Shown: positions 1 through 8,430 of the stretch, piece after piece
Layout: the number at the start of each line of letters is the position of its first letter
How positions within the stretch are numbered: position 1 is the first letter of the stretch
Assembly: GCA_029556335.1 (NCBI GenBank)
Contig: JAKQFA010000006.1
Span: forward strand, 1-64,000
Source: Methanobacteriota archaeon
Lineage (GTDB): Archaea; Methanobacteriota; Methanobacteria; Methanobacteriales; Methanobacteriaceae
Direction: 5' to 3'
Length of the DNA: 64,000 bases
Position numbers and translations under genes: made by a program
Notes under the pieces: generated by a model
The model's database searches: none
What the model was told of the DNA's origin: nothing
The model's input: the letters and a program-made list of their open reading frames with translations, nothing else

Positions 1-129
1 GATCGATTGGGAATGATAAAATTCGGATCGAGGGTAGATTTGATACTCCCTGCAGACAATTCAGAAATCCTGGTTCATGAAGGTGAAAAACCAAAAGCAG
101 GAGAAACCATTGTTGCTAGAATGTTTTAA
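1..129 (+). CDS. Archaetidylserine decarboxylase, C-terminal end (partial)
   Basis: An open frame entering from the left edge ends in TAA. Its 42 residues contain GMIKFGSRVDLILP followed by a short tail with EGEKPKAGETIVARM, which matches the C-terminal alpha-chain region of short phosphatidylserine/archaetidylserine decarboxylases. These are pyruvoyl enzymes that turn archaetidylserine into archaetidylethanolamine at the membrane. The next gene downstream is the matching synthase, which supports the call. The self-cleavage site and most of the protein lie outside the window, so activity cannot be judged. Confidence 0.75.
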   Translation, partial: DRLGMIKFGSRVDLILPADNSEILVHEGEKPKAGETIVARMF

Positions 130-233
130 GTTGCTAGAATATTTAAAAATTTTTTTTGGAGCGTGAGGAGTCTTGTATAAAGACATAAATATGAATAATA
201 ATTTGTATTATAATAATATCGGGGTTTTTTTCA

Positions 234-956
234 ATGCATATTAGGGACTATTTGGCTGCACCAGATTTACTATCGCTCTTAAATGCATCAGCCGGATTTT
301 TATCAATTTTAATGCTTTTAAATGGTAATTATATATTTTCAGCTCAATTGATGCTCTTAGCTGTAATATTCGATTCCCTTGATGGATGGGTGGCCAGGAA
401 GACAAAACGCGATGATCAATTTGGATTTGGAAAAAATATGGATTCACTTTCTGATGTAATTTCATTTGGTGTAGCTCCGGGAATGTTTTTGTGTATTGCC
501 TCTCCAAATATGTTTTTACCATACATTAATATAGTAGTAGGCTTGTTAATTGTTGTATGTGGAATATTACGACTTTCCAGGTTCAACGTACTCATTATTG
601 ACAACGATACGATTTCCAAGGATAAATTCATAGGACTCCCCATTCCATCTACTGTTATGGTACTGGGATCCTTTTATCTCTCTGGAATTTTCAGTGCAAA
701 CATAGCATCTTTCCTCATGGTGGTGGTAGCCGTGCTTATGATAAGCACCGTTGAGTATCCAAAATTTAAAGGTTTGAAGATCGTGATGATAGGTGCTTTG
801 TTGATCATTGCTTCATGTTTGCCTCAGGGAATTATGTCCTTAATTGCCTATCTTCCCGCAAAGCTTTTATTAGTCTTCACATTAATATATGTATTAATAG
901 TGCCCCTAATGGAATTATACGGCAAACTTCTAAGAAGTGGTCCACATGTTAGATAA
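234..956 (+). CDS. pssA: Archaetidylserine synthase (CDP-alcohol phosphatidyltransferase family)
   Basis: This 240-residue integral membrane protein has about seven hydrophobic segments. The CDP-alcohol phosphotransferase signature lies at residues 47-74: D47xxD50G51xxA54R55, then G66xxxD70xxxD74. The spacer between AR and G is ten residues rather than the usual eight. The four aspartates bind divalent metal and the CDP-activated lipid. With the decarboxylase fragment just upstream, the expected reaction is CDP-archaeol plus L-serine giving archaetidylserine. ATG 234 is preceded by GGGG about nine bases upstream. The gene overlaps or abuts the next one, so the two are probably co-transcribed. 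A related alcohol acceptor such as inositol cannot be excluded, but the context favours serine. Confidence 0.85.
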   Translation: MHIRDYLAAPDLLSLLNASAGFLSILMLLNGNYIFSAQLMLLAVIFDSLDGWVARKTKRDDQFGFGKNMDSLSDVISFGVAPGMFLCIASPNMFLPYINIVVGLLIVVCGILRLSRFNVLIIDNDTISKDKFIGLPIPSTVMVLGSFYLSGIFSANIASFLMVVVAVLMISTVEYPKFKGLKIVMIGALLIIASCLPQGIMSLIAYLPAKLLLVFTLIYVLIVPLMELYGKLLRSGPHVR

Positions 957-2286
957 AATCTTAGGAAAAAAAGATAAGGATAAGAAAGATGTCCCCGATC
1001 TTCGCAAGGAAGATACTAAATCTGACCCGAACATTGGTGGACGTATTAAGGGCGTGGTATCTAAAGCCACAGATAAGTCTAAGGAGAAGATTTCTCCCGA
1101 TGATAACAGCCTTAAAAAGTCAGAAAGTAAGAACTCTAAGAAAAAAGCAATTTCTAAGAAAATACCGAGGCCCATCCCAAAACCACGTAAAAAATCAGAT
1201 GAAAAACCTAAATTAAAGCCTCCAATAGAGCCAAAAAAGAAACCTAGTGGTTTGAGCAGTGGATTTGGGAGAAAAGGGCCTGATGATGATCAAAGAACTC
1301 TGGTTGGTGCCGCGGTATTTAGTATTATTTTGATAGTTTTGGTAGGTGCCGGTTATTACTTTTTAGTGTATCAACCATATCAGGAAACTCTGGGTTCAGC
1401 TAAGCAAACTAAATTAAATGAAGTTAACGCCTATTTTAAAGGTCCTCTTGCTTTAGATCCTCAGAAACAGACTCTGACAGCTGAAATTGATGGTGCTGAG
1501 ACTCCAGAGCAAGCTTTAGCCGTTGATGTCATGACTCCTGCTACTGCTGCCTGGAGAGAATATCAAAGCCAGGAGATAAATGCCCAGAAGGATCCCTACG
1601 GAAGGGTTATGATCACTTACTCTGCCGCCGGCCAGAAAAATCTGATAATGAAGGTGGCCGACGCCCAAACCATTGTTAATGAAGCTGATGCCAGTGTCCT
1701 GGCCAACATGGTCATTGAAACTCCCGATACAGTGGCGGTGCCCATTATAATCACTCGGCTACAAGCTGCAGGTGGACTGGTAAACGTGGGTGACAGTGTG
1801 GATGTGTATCTGCGAACTACTACCCCCACCAATGAATCCAACCAGACAGTTAATCCAGACATCAACAACACCTCCCCCAGTATCAGTGGGGCAACTGTTC
1901 TGGCCATTCTCCGGGCAGTGGACAGTGGATCTGTAGATGCTAATTTAAAGAATGCACAGGAAGTCGCCATAAACCAGGTGACCCTGAGTAATTCTCGAAG
2001 CTCCTCTGTCTCCACCAATGTTGAACAACTTCTAAGAGCATCTGCATCTGGTACATGGGATAGATCCACAGTATCATCTACTCTGAATGCTTATGGTTGG
2101 AAGCTATCAGATTTCGAAAGGGCATCTAATCTGGGAGAACTGGATGTGAAATATCTGGTCTTACTGGAAGTGCCTCGTGAAAATGCTTTGTTCCTGATGC
2201 AGAATTCGGATAGCATTGCCTTGACTGTATCTACTCAGAAAGCTCCGCAGTGGATGATTCAGGAGTTAAAATCAATTTATGGATAA
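946..2286 (+). CDS. Membrane-anchored protein with basic N-terminal tail (DUF515-like)
   Basis: The protein has three parts: a very Lys/Pro/Ser-rich cytoplasmic tail of about 115 residues, one transmembrane helix at about residues 119-142 (VGAAVFSIILIVLVGAGYY), and an extracytoplasmic domain of about 300 residues rich in Thr, Asn and Val. The outer part contains GGLVNVGDSVDVYLR, which resembles the beta-clip (SAF/CpaB-like) segments of pilus and surface assembly proteins; this is only a resemblance. From memory it fits a Methanobacteria-specific family of unknown function, DUF515. GTG 937 is an alternative start, but ATG 946 gives a conventional MLDKILGKK opening. It overlaps the end of pssA and leads into a secreted protein and a sortase, which suggests a role in cell-envelope assembly. 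Confidence 0.65.
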   Translation: MLDKILGKKDKDKKDVPDLRKEDTKSDPNIGGRIKGVVSKATDKSKEKISPDDNSLKKSESKNSKKKAISKKIPRPIPKPRKKSDEKPKLKPPIEPKKKPSGLSSGFGRKGPDDDQRTLVGAAVFSIILIVLVGAGYYFLVYQPYQETLGSAKQTKLNEVNAYFKGPLALDPQKQTLTAEIDGAETPEQALAVDVMTPATAAWREYQSQEINAQKDPYGRVMITYSAAGQKNLIMKVADAQTIVNEADASVLANMVIETPDTVAVPIIITRLQAAGGLVNVGDSVDVYLRTTTPTNESNQTVNPDINNTSPSISGATVLAILRAVDSGSVDANLKNAQEVAINQVTLSNSRSSSVSTNVEQLLRASASGTWDRSTVSSTLNAYGWKLSDFERASNLGELDVKYLVLLEVPRENALFLMQNSDSIALTVSTQKAPQWMIQELKSIYG

Positions 2287-2337
2287 TTGGTGAATAAAGG
2301 AAACAACATGTTATTAACCAAAATGAGGAGTTTAAAC

Positions 2338-3258
2338 ATGATAAAAAAAGCGACTTTGGTGGTAGCTTTCCTTTTCACTTTTTCCATATTCCTGGGGGCA
2401 TCATGGGCTGCTACCGACCAGCAAGCATGGGTTCAGGAAACTGACTCCGCTCTAAAATTCACATACTTGGAAGCTGTTATCCATGTGAAGATTAAAAACA
2501 ACAATGATCATGTGGAATATTTTAAAATAAGCCAGCAATACTACCAAACCACCCCAGCCATCAACTGGACTATTAAGTGGACCAACCCAGCTGCCGTGAA
2601 GATGGCCAAATATATCAACACTCCCGGTGATTATGGATGGAAGATAGAACCGGGACAGACTAAGGATGTATCTTTTAAACTTGTTGCCTTGGCTCCTAAT
2701 GGGGGTCCTTTGAGTTTATATCCGGCTTACATTGCTCGCAATAGTTCTATTCCCAACCAATTCTGGCCCATTCTAAACGAACCGGGTTTAACTGCTACTT
2801 GGTTTTTTCCCAACGAAATCGAGTATTTGAACCCCAATCTGGACCTTGTTTCATGGCGTGGTAAGTTCTGTTTCTGGATAAAGAACATGGATAACACCGG
2901 TCCTAGAGTAGAAGGAATTGTAAGAGCCCCCATTGTACCAATAGACTCTAAACTCGTCTTCAGCAATCCTAAAGTGACTTACTTGGATGATGAACTTCCT
3001 TGGGCCGACACTGCTGCCTGGGATGTCACCCTGTATCCTGGACAGCAGAAACATTATTCATACACCTACTATTGGCCCGAAAATGTCACCGGCCATTCCA
3101 CTGGTAAATATAAGTCCCCATCAGTATCTACTAAAAGTAATGCTCAGGATACCGCCACCACTGTACCAACTGCTGGAACTGGTGTGCCCTATGCCCTTTT
3201 TGCGGTAGGGGCTATTATCGTGGGATCTGGAGTAGTCTACGCCAAGTTATTCCGATAA
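2338..3258 (+). CDS. Secreted surface protein with C-terminal sortase-like sorting signal
   Basis: ATG 2338 was chosen because GAGGAG at 2325-2330 sits seven bases upstream; the open frame runs back to TTG 2287. The 306-residue product starts with a signal peptide (MIKKATLVVAFLF, then a hydrophobic core ending ASWAA). An ectodomain rich in aromatic residues follows. The C-terminus has the layout of a cell-wall sorting signal: PTAGTG at residues 277-282, a 20-residue hydrophobic stretch, and a basic end KLFR. TAGTG fits the last four positions of the LAxTG motif used by bacterial class E sortases. The next gene encodes a sortase, so this is its probable substrate. I recognise no domain in the ectodomain. 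Confidence 0.7.
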   Translation: MIKKATLVVAFLFTFSIFLGASWAATDQQAWVQETDSALKFTYLEAVIHVKIKNNNDHVEYFKISQQYYQTTPAINWTIKWTNPAAVKMAKYINTPGDYGWKIEPGQTKDVSFKLVALAPNGGPLSLYPAYIARNSSIPNQFWPILNEPGLTATWFFPNEIEYLNPNLDLVSWRGKFCFWIKNMDNTGPRVEGIVRAPIVPIDSKLVFSNPKVTYLDDELPWADTAAWDVTLYPGQQKHYSYTYYWPENVTGHSTGKYKSPSVSTKSNAQDTATTVPTAGTGVPYALFAVGAIIVGSGVVYAKLFR

Positions 3259-3315
3259 GTTCTTCCCACCTGGGGAGGACTTATATCTCCGACAGTGACA
3301 TATTCAGTGAACAAC

Positions 3316-4041
3316 ATGAAAGTCTCTACAGTTCTGGTAATCGCCGGGATGATCATCATTTCCCTTTACTTTTTAGTGGAAGTCAATTACTATTCTGGGG
3401 CAGTAAAAACTGAAAAAAACGATAATAATGCCCTTTACCTGCTAATACCTGCCATTGGGATAGAACAGACTATAAACAATAAATCCGTTGATTATGGGGT
3501 GTACCACGAACCTCAGTCATCCCGGCCTGGCAATGGAACAGTGGTCTTGTTTGGCCATAGAACTCTTCATGGGTCTCCTTTTCTAAAATTGGACCAGTTG
3601 AAAGAGGGTGATAATGTTACATTGGTTTGGAGTGGAGTGGGTAACGTGGAGTACCGGGTGACAAATTCCAGTATAGTATCGGAAGATTACCGACTTTCCG
3701 TTGAACAAGGCCATGTCCTTTTCCTGATCACTTGTTACCCCCTAGGATCCACTAAGCAAAGGCTGGTGATAAAGGCCCAGCAAGAACATATATATCCCTA
3801 CCAGGCACCGGGGGACACTCCGGAGGATGTTCAAAACTATTGTGCCCTGGCATTAATAGCTGGATTTTTCGTTGGCGGAATGGTGGTAAGTTTATTCTAC
3901 CCGATTCAGGAGGAACGTTATATTCTGACCTTGGCCACAGTGGCCTTGACCATGTTCCTGGTGATGGGTTACCTATTCCCCACACCGGCAGTGGGTGTAG
4001 AGTCCTATATATCAAATCTTAGTAACTATTTAGGGGTGTAA
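3316..4041 (+). CDS. Sortase (class E-like transpeptidase)
   Basis: Numbered from ATG 3316, the protein has an N-terminal membrane anchor at about residues 5-24, then a sortase domain with the three catalytic residues: H81 in LFGHRTLHG, C140 in LITCYP and R149 in TKQRLVIKA. Two more hydrophobic segments follow near the C-terminus, unlike most bacterial class A enzymes. Sortases cut a C-terminal sorting signal and join the protein to a cell-wall or lipid amine. In a pseudomurein-walled methanogen the acceptor would be wall peptide, which is an inference. GTG 3295 is a possible earlier start but lacks a nearby ribosome-binding site, whereas GTGA lies seven bases before ATG 3316. The upstream gene encodes a likely substrate. 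Confidence 0.8.
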   Translation: MKVSTVLVIAGMIIISLYFLVEVNYYSGAVKTEKNDNNALYLLIPAIGIEQTINNKSVDYGVYHEPQSSRPGNGTVVLFGHRTLHGSPFLKLDQLKEGDNVTLVWSGVGNVEYRVTNSSIVSEDYRLSVEQGHVLFLITCYPLGSTKQRLVIKAQQEHIYPYQAPGDTPEDVQNYCALALIAGFFVGGMVVSLFYPIQEERYILTLATVALTMFLVMGYLFPTPAVGVESYISNLSNYLGV

Positions 4042-4043
4042 GA

Positions 4044-4415
4044 ATGTGTAGTGGGAAGGATGAGAAATATTTCAAAAACATTTCCCCCCGGGAACGAGCA
4101 ATATTTGAAGGGGCCATTACTATGGGGGCCCTCTTCCATCAGTTTATAGGAACTCCAGTCAGTGAAAGTAGTGTTAAATCACTGGAACAAGCTATTAAAG
4201 AATCCATGGAACTTCAACCGTGCATCGATGCTGTGGAAGTGAACATTGATTTTGGAAACTCAGGAGGGGGTAATGAATACGAATATGTTTCACTTACCGG
4301 GGAGATGCTGGATATCAAGGTGGTGTCCTCTTACCAAGGAGTGAGGGCGGTTACCAGGATGCGTTACTACGAAGAACTTAATTATCCATTAATGTACGTT
4401 GAAAGTGTTGATTAA
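4044..4415 (+). CDS. mptD: 7,8-dihydroneopterin aldolase (archaeal MptD family)
   Basis: The 123-residue product matches the archaeal dihydroneopterin aldolase family (MptD, MJ1585 type), which converts dihydroneopterin to 6-hydroxymethyl-dihydropterin during tetrahydromethanopterin synthesis. Recognisable parts are the N-terminal SPRERAIFEGAITMGALFHQF, the GTPV turn and a C-terminal half with YEYVSLTGEMLDIKV. The length is normal for the family. ATG 4044 follows the sortase stop by two bases, and GGGGTG lies upstream, so translation is probably coupled. A cofactor gene behind a sortase gene is not an obvious functional pairing. Confidence 0.85.
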   Translation: MCSGKDEKYFKNISPRERAIFEGAITMGALFHQFIGTPVSESSVKSLEQAIKESMELQPCIDAVEVNIDFGNSGGGNEYEYVSLTGEMLDIKVVSSYQGVRAVTRMRYYEELNYPLMYVESVD

Positions 4416-4510
4416 TCCCTATTATTCTTTTTAATCCAATTTATGATGGTTTAATAGCCAGCTTAATCTCACGGAAACAATCTATTTAAAATACCATCAC
4501 TAAAAGAAAA

Positions 4511-4732
4511 ATGGTTGATGTCATGATTACTATAGACAAGAAGTTGTGCAAGGGGTGCAACATCTGCACTGAATTCTGTCCTCACCAGGTTTATGAGGAA
4601 TCAGGAACCCTGAACAAAAAGGGAGTGCATGTTCCCACCCCAGAACATGAAGAACGATGCACTAAGTGTCAGATTTGCTCTCTTTTGTGTCCTGATCAGG
4701 CAATACAGGTGGATGAAGATGATGAAAGCTGA
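4511..4732 (+). CDS. korD: 2-oxoglutarate:ferredoxin oxidoreductase, delta subunit (ferredoxin-like)
   Basis: This 73-residue polyferredoxin-type subunit has two [4Fe-4S] motifs: CKGCNICTEFCP near the N-terminus and CTKCQICSLLCP near the C-terminus. It carries electrons between the catalytic subunits and external ferredoxin. Gene order korD-korA-korB-korC and the 11-base overlap with korA identify it. ATG 4511 is used; ATG 4523 is an alternative with GGTTGATG just upstream. The complex works in the reductive direction in methanogens, making 2-oxoglutarate from succinyl-CoA for glutamate synthesis. Confidence 0.88.
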   Translation: MVDVMITIDKKLCKGCNICTEFCPHQVYEESGTLNKKGVHVPTPEHEERCTKCQICSLLCPDQAIQVDEDDES

Positions 4733-5861
4733 AAATCTATTCATACCAGGCAACGAGGCTTGTGCCCGCGGAGCAGTGAAAGCTGGCTGTCGTTTTTTTG
4801 CCGGTTACCCCATCACCCCATCGACGGAAATAGCCGAAGACATATCCCTTTTTCTACCCCGAGAGGGAGGAACATTTATACAGATGGAAGATGAGATTTC
4901 TGCACTGGGCGCGGTTATAGGTGCAGTTTGGGGCGGTTTGAAGGGAATGACCGCCACTTCTGGCCCGGGGTTTTCTTTAATGCAGGAGCACATTGGCTAC
5001 GCAGTGATGACTGAAACTCCCCTGGTAATAATAAATATGCAGAGGGGTTCTCCCTCCACTGGACAGCCCACCATGGCTTCTCAGAGTGATATGATGCAAG
5101 CCAGGTGGGGTTCGCATGGAGACTACGAGATCATTGCTTTATCCCCTTCATCCGTCCAAGAATGTTTCGATTTCACTGTGGAAGCATTTAATTTGGCTGA
5201 AGAGTATAGGGTTCCGGTGATGGTGATGAGTGACGAGATCGTGGGTCACATGAGGGAGAAAATCACCATACCCGGAAAGGTGACGATTAAACCGCGAAAA
5301 ATGCCATCAGAATCTCCTCCTGATTATCTACCATACATGGCTGCTCCAGATGGAACCAGTGCCATGCCCGCTTTTGGAGATGGATATCAAATGCACATAA
5401 CTGGACTAACCCATGATGAACGGGGGTACCCCGATGCATCCAGTCCCCAAGCCCACTTTACCCTGGTGAAACGGCTTTGTGATAAGATCTTGGAACACAC
5501 CGATGATATTGGTCGTATTAAAAGTTTTTACACCGAAGATGCCGAGGTGGTGGTCCTAGCTTACGGAGTTCCGGCCCGACCCGGTTTGAAGTCGGTGAGA
5601 ATGGCTCGTGACCAGGGACTTAAAGTTGGCTTCATTAAACTGGACACGGTGTGGCCCTTCCCAGAAAATGCTATTTTAGAGAGTTTAAAAGGTGTAAATA
5701 GGGTTATAGTGGCGGAGATGAACTTAGGTCAGATATTTTACGAAGTACAGAGGATTCTACCAGGAGTGAAGGTGGAAAAGGCTTCAAAAATTGGTGGAGA
5801 AATGCATCTTCCCCAGGAAATACTGCGCCTCATAAAATCAGACGGAAGATCGGGAGGATAG
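4722..5861 (+). CDS. korA: 2-oxoglutarate:ferredoxin oxidoreductase, alpha subunit
   Basis: From ATG 4722 the protein is 379 residues and begins MKAENLFIPGNEACARGAVK, the typical opening of the alpha subunit (pyruvate:ferredoxin oxidoreductase domain I, then domain II). GYPITPSTEIAE and ATSGPGFSLMQE are family signatures, and the C-terminal third is the transketolase C-terminal-like domain (EVVVLAYGV). The open frame extends upstream to 4629, but that stretch overlaps korD and does not fit the family; ATG 4713 and 4719 are near alternatives. The presence of four separate small subunits points to a Kor-type rather than fused enzyme, and sucC at the end of the operon favours 2-oxoglutarate as substrate. 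Confidence 0.9.
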   Translation: MKAENLFIPGNEACARGAVKAGCRFFAGYPITPSTEIAEDISLFLPREGGTFIQMEDEISALGAVIGAVWGGLKGMTATSGPGFSLMQEHIGYAVMTETPLVIINMQRGSPSTGQPTMASQSDMMQARWGSHGDYEIIALSPSSVQECFDFTVEAFNLAEEYRVPVMVMSDEIVGHMREKITIPGKVTIKPRKMPSESPPDYLPYMAAPDGTSAMPAFGDGYQMHITGLTHDERGYPDASSPQAHFTLVKRLCDKILEHTDDIGRIKSFYTEDAEVVVLAYGVPARPGLKSVRMARDQGLKVGFIKLDTVWPFPENAILESLKGVNRVIVAEMNLGQIFYEVQRILPGVKVEKASKIGGEMHLPQEILRLIKSDGRSGG

Positions 5862-5864
5862 AGG

Positions 5865-6740
5865 ATGGAGAAAACAAGAGAAAATCGATTTATAAAATAT
5901 CTAAGAAAGGATCGCCTGCCTAACATCTTCTGTGCTGGTTGTGGGAATGGCATCGTGATGAACACCTTCTTCAATGGCATGGAAATGGCACAGATCAGTA
6001 TGGAAGATGTGGTCATGGTATCTGGAATTGGCTGTTCCTCTCGAATACCTGGCTACGTGAAGTGTGATTCACTACATACCACTCATGGTCGGCCTATTTC
6101 ATTCGCCACTGGATTAAAGCTTGCTAATCCGGATATGAATGTGGTGGTCTTTTCGGGTGATGGAGACACAGCTGCCATTGGTGGAAACCATCTTATTCAC
6201 GGGGCCCGTAGAAACATGGATCTCACGGTGATCTGTATAAACAACAGTATCTACGGGATGACCGGGGGACAGATAAGTCCCACCAGTCCCCATGGTAGTT
6301 ACGGGAGCACTGCACCCTATGGATCTCTGGAAAATCCTTTTGATCTTTCTAAATTGGTTACTGCAGCAGGGGCCAGTTATGTGGCCCGCTGGACCACTGC
6401 ACATCCCCTACAGCTTTCCAGCGCCATAAAAAAAGGGCTGAAAAACCGAGGATTCTCCTTTATTGAGGTGGTTTCTCAGTGCCCCACCTATTTCGGACGT
6501 AAAAACAGGATGAGATCCCCCATAGATATGATGCGCTGGATGAAGGAAGAAAGTGTTGTCAAGAGGAAAGCGGATGGGATGGATGAATCAGAACTCGTAG
6601 GTAAAATAATAGTGGGGGATTTCCATAAAAAAGAGGCTCCAGAGTTTACTGAAAGAATCTGCCAACTTTCAAGTGAACAATGCCCCCCAGAAAAACCATC
6701 GGCGATTCGATCAGCATACCGGGGTGATTCGAGTGCGTAA
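5865..6740 (+). CDS. korB: 2-oxoglutarate:ferredoxin oxidoreductase, beta subunit
   Basis: The 291-residue product is the thiamine-diphosphate-binding subunit. It has the iron-sulfur and TPP signature FCAGCGNGIV near the N-terminus, a second cysteine region at GIGCSSRIPGY, and the TPP/Mg motif GDGDTAAIGGNH followed by NNSIYGMTGGQISPT. Catalysis takes place here with korA. ATG 5865 follows the korA stop by three bases behind GGAGGATAGAGG. The C-terminus overlaps the start of korC by eight bases. Confidence 0.9.
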   Translation: MEKTRENRFIKYLRKDRLPNIFCAGCGNGIVMNTFFNGMEMAQISMEDVVMVSGIGCSSRIPGYVKCDSLHTTHGRPISFATGLKLANPDMNVVVFSGDGDTAAIGGNHLIHGARRNMDLTVICINNSIYGMTGGQISPTSPHGSYGSTAPYGSLENPFDLSKLVTAAGASYVARWTTAHPLQLSSAIKKGLKNRGFSFIEVVSQCPTYFGRKNRMRSPIDMMRWMKEESVVKRKADGMDESELVGKIIVGDFHKKEAPEFTERICQLSSEQCPPEKPSAIRSAYRGDSSA

Positions 6741-7284
6741 AGAGATAAGAATCGCTGGATTCGGCGGTCAAGGTATAATATTGGCTGGAATAGTTATAGG
6801 AAAAGCGGCAACACTTTACGATGGTCTCTACGCCGTTCAAACCCAATCATATGGTCCGGAAGCTAGAGGGGGGGCTTCCCGAACGGAGATAATAATTAGT
6901 GATGTGGAAATAGATTATCCCAAAGTCCAAAGACCTGATATCCTGGTGGCCATGTCCCATGAGGCCCTAATACAATACATGGACGACTTGAAGGATGGAG
7001 GTATTCTGATCATCGACCCGGACCTTACAATGGAGGAAGAAATACTTCCCTTTGTACGGGAGCATGACATAAAACTTCACCGGGCACCAGCCACCCGCAC
7101 TGCCGAAGAAGAGATCGGCCTGCGCATAGTGGCCAACATCGTCATGATTGGAGCTATAACTGGTATTACTAAGGCCATTACTCTAGAAGCAGCTAGAACT
7201 GCGGTTAAAGTCAGTGTGCCGCCTGGAACTGAGAAGAAGAATCTAGCTGCCTTTGAAGCAGGCTTTAAGCTAGCTAAGGGATGA
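6733..7284 (+). CDS. korC: 2-oxoglutarate:ferredoxin oxidoreductase, gamma subunit
   Basis: GTG 6733 gives a 183-residue protein opening with RKEIRIAGFGGQGIILAG, the canonical gamma-subunit start. GGTGAT at 6723-6728 provides the ribosome-binding site. The open frame continues back to 6673 inside korB but that part is not family-like. GPEARGGASRTEIIIS is a second conserved block. The subunit contributes to coenzyme A handling and assembly of the korDABC complex. Its stop overlaps the ATG at 7281 of the next gene, so sucC is translationally coupled. Confidence 0.9.
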   Translation: MRKEIRIAGFGGQGIILAGIVIGKAATLYDGLYAVQTQSYGPEARGGASRTEIIISDVEIDYPKVQRPDILVAMSHEALIQYMDDLKDGGILIIDPDLTMEEEILPFVREHDIKLHRAPATRTAEEEIGLRIVANIVMIGAITGITKAITLEAARTAVKVSVPPGTEKKNLAAFEAGFKLAKG

Positions 7285-7289
7285 TTGGA

Positions 7290-8405
7290 ATGAAAATTTA
7301 TGAATACCAGGCTAAGGAGATATTCAAACAAGAAGGCATAGCCATCCCACGAAGTAAGATGGTGAAAAACGCAACGGATGCTCGTCAGGCTGCTGAAGAG
7401 ATAGGAGCGCCGGTGGCAGTTAAGTCCCAGGTACTGGTAGGAGGAAGAGGCAAAGCTGGTGGTATAAAATTTGCCAACAACCCCGAAGAGGCATATGAAG
7501 CTGCTCAAAAACTTCTGAAAATGGATATAAAGGGTGAAATGGTCTATAAACTATTGATAGAGGAAAAATTGGCCATTGAATCTGAATATTATATTAGTGT
7601 AGCTCTGGATCGCTCAGCTAGACAAGCCCTGATCATGGCCAGTACTGCAGGGGGGGTGGACATCGAAGAAGTAGCCCTTCGAAACCCTGAACAGATTTTT
7701 AAAGTACATGTGGATCCCAGGCAGGAATTTTTACCATTTCTGGCCCGGGATATCGCCCGCAAGATGGGGGTAGAGGGGCCACTCATCCCAGCATTAGGGG
7801 CCGTTATCTTCAAAATTTACAGGATATTCCAAAAATATGATGCTAACCTTGTAGAAATTAACCCCCTGGTGGCTACTAGTGATGGGCTGGTGGCAGCTGA
7901 CGCCAAGTTGGATGTGGATGATGACTCTCTCTACCGTCAAAAAAAACTGATCCACCTCCAAGAAGGTCCTATGGATGAATTTGCCTACGTGGAGCTAGAT
8001 GGTGACATAGCTGTCATTGGCAACGGTGCTGGGCTCACCCTCAGTGGAATGGACATGTTACAAATCTATGGTGGTAAACCGGCCACTTTCCTGGATATTG
8101 GTGGGGGTGCCTCCCAACAAAACATAGCCCGGGCTCTCAATCTGGTCCTATCAAATCCCCAAGTTAAAGTAGTATTTTTAAACGTTTTAGGAGGAATTAC
8201 CCGGGCAGACGACGTGGCCATGGGGATTATCGATGTAATGAGCAGGGCGGAAAGAATGGTACCACTTGTTATTCGCCTCACCGGTACCAATGAGGAAGAG
8301 GGGCAGCGAATTCTAAAGAAAGCTGGGGTAAGTTTTGAAACTTCCATGGAGGCCGCAGCCCAGAAGGCAGTGGAGATACTAGATGGAATAGAATCAAAAA
8401 ATTAA
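7290..8405 (+). CDS. sucC: Succinyl-CoA synthetase (ADP-forming), beta subunit
   Basis: The protein has an N-terminal ATP-grasp domain (MKIYEYQAKEIFKQEGI, VLVGGRGKAGGIKFA) and a C-terminal CoA-ligase domain with GGGASQQNIARAL and NVLGGITRADDVAMG. Its 371 residues are normal for SucC. ATG 7290 gives the standard family start; ATG 7281, which overlaps the korC stop, would add three residues. The enzyme joins succinate and CoA with ATP, feeding succinyl-CoA to Kor in the reductive branch from oxaloacetate to 2-oxoglutarate. The alpha subunit gene is not next to it; the following gene lies on the opposite strand. Confidence 0.9.
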   Translation: MKIYEYQAKEIFKQEGIAIPRSKMVKNATDARQAAEEIGAPVAVKSQVLVGGRGKAGGIKFANNPEEAYEAAQKLLKMDIKGEMVYKLLIEEKLAIESEYYISVALDRSARQALIMASTAGGVDIEEVALRNPEQIFKVHVDPRQEFLPFLARDIARKMGVEGPLIPALGAVIFKIYRIFQKYDANLVEINPLVATSDGLVAADAKLDVDDDSLYRQKKLIHLQEGPMDEFAYVELDGDIAVIGNGAGLTLSGMDMLQIYGGKPATFLDIGGGASQQNIARALNLVLSNPQVKVVFLNVLGGITRADDVAMGIIDVMSRAERMVPLVIRLTGTNEEEGQRILKKAGVSFETSMEAAAQKAVEILDGIESKN

Positions 8406-8430
8406 ATAAAATTTTTAGAAGATCACCCGG

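Noticed and set aside
1617..2069. Minus-strand open frame of 150 codons inside the DUF515-like gene
   Set aside because: No family features or ribosome-binding site, and the sense strand is continuous through the whole gene.
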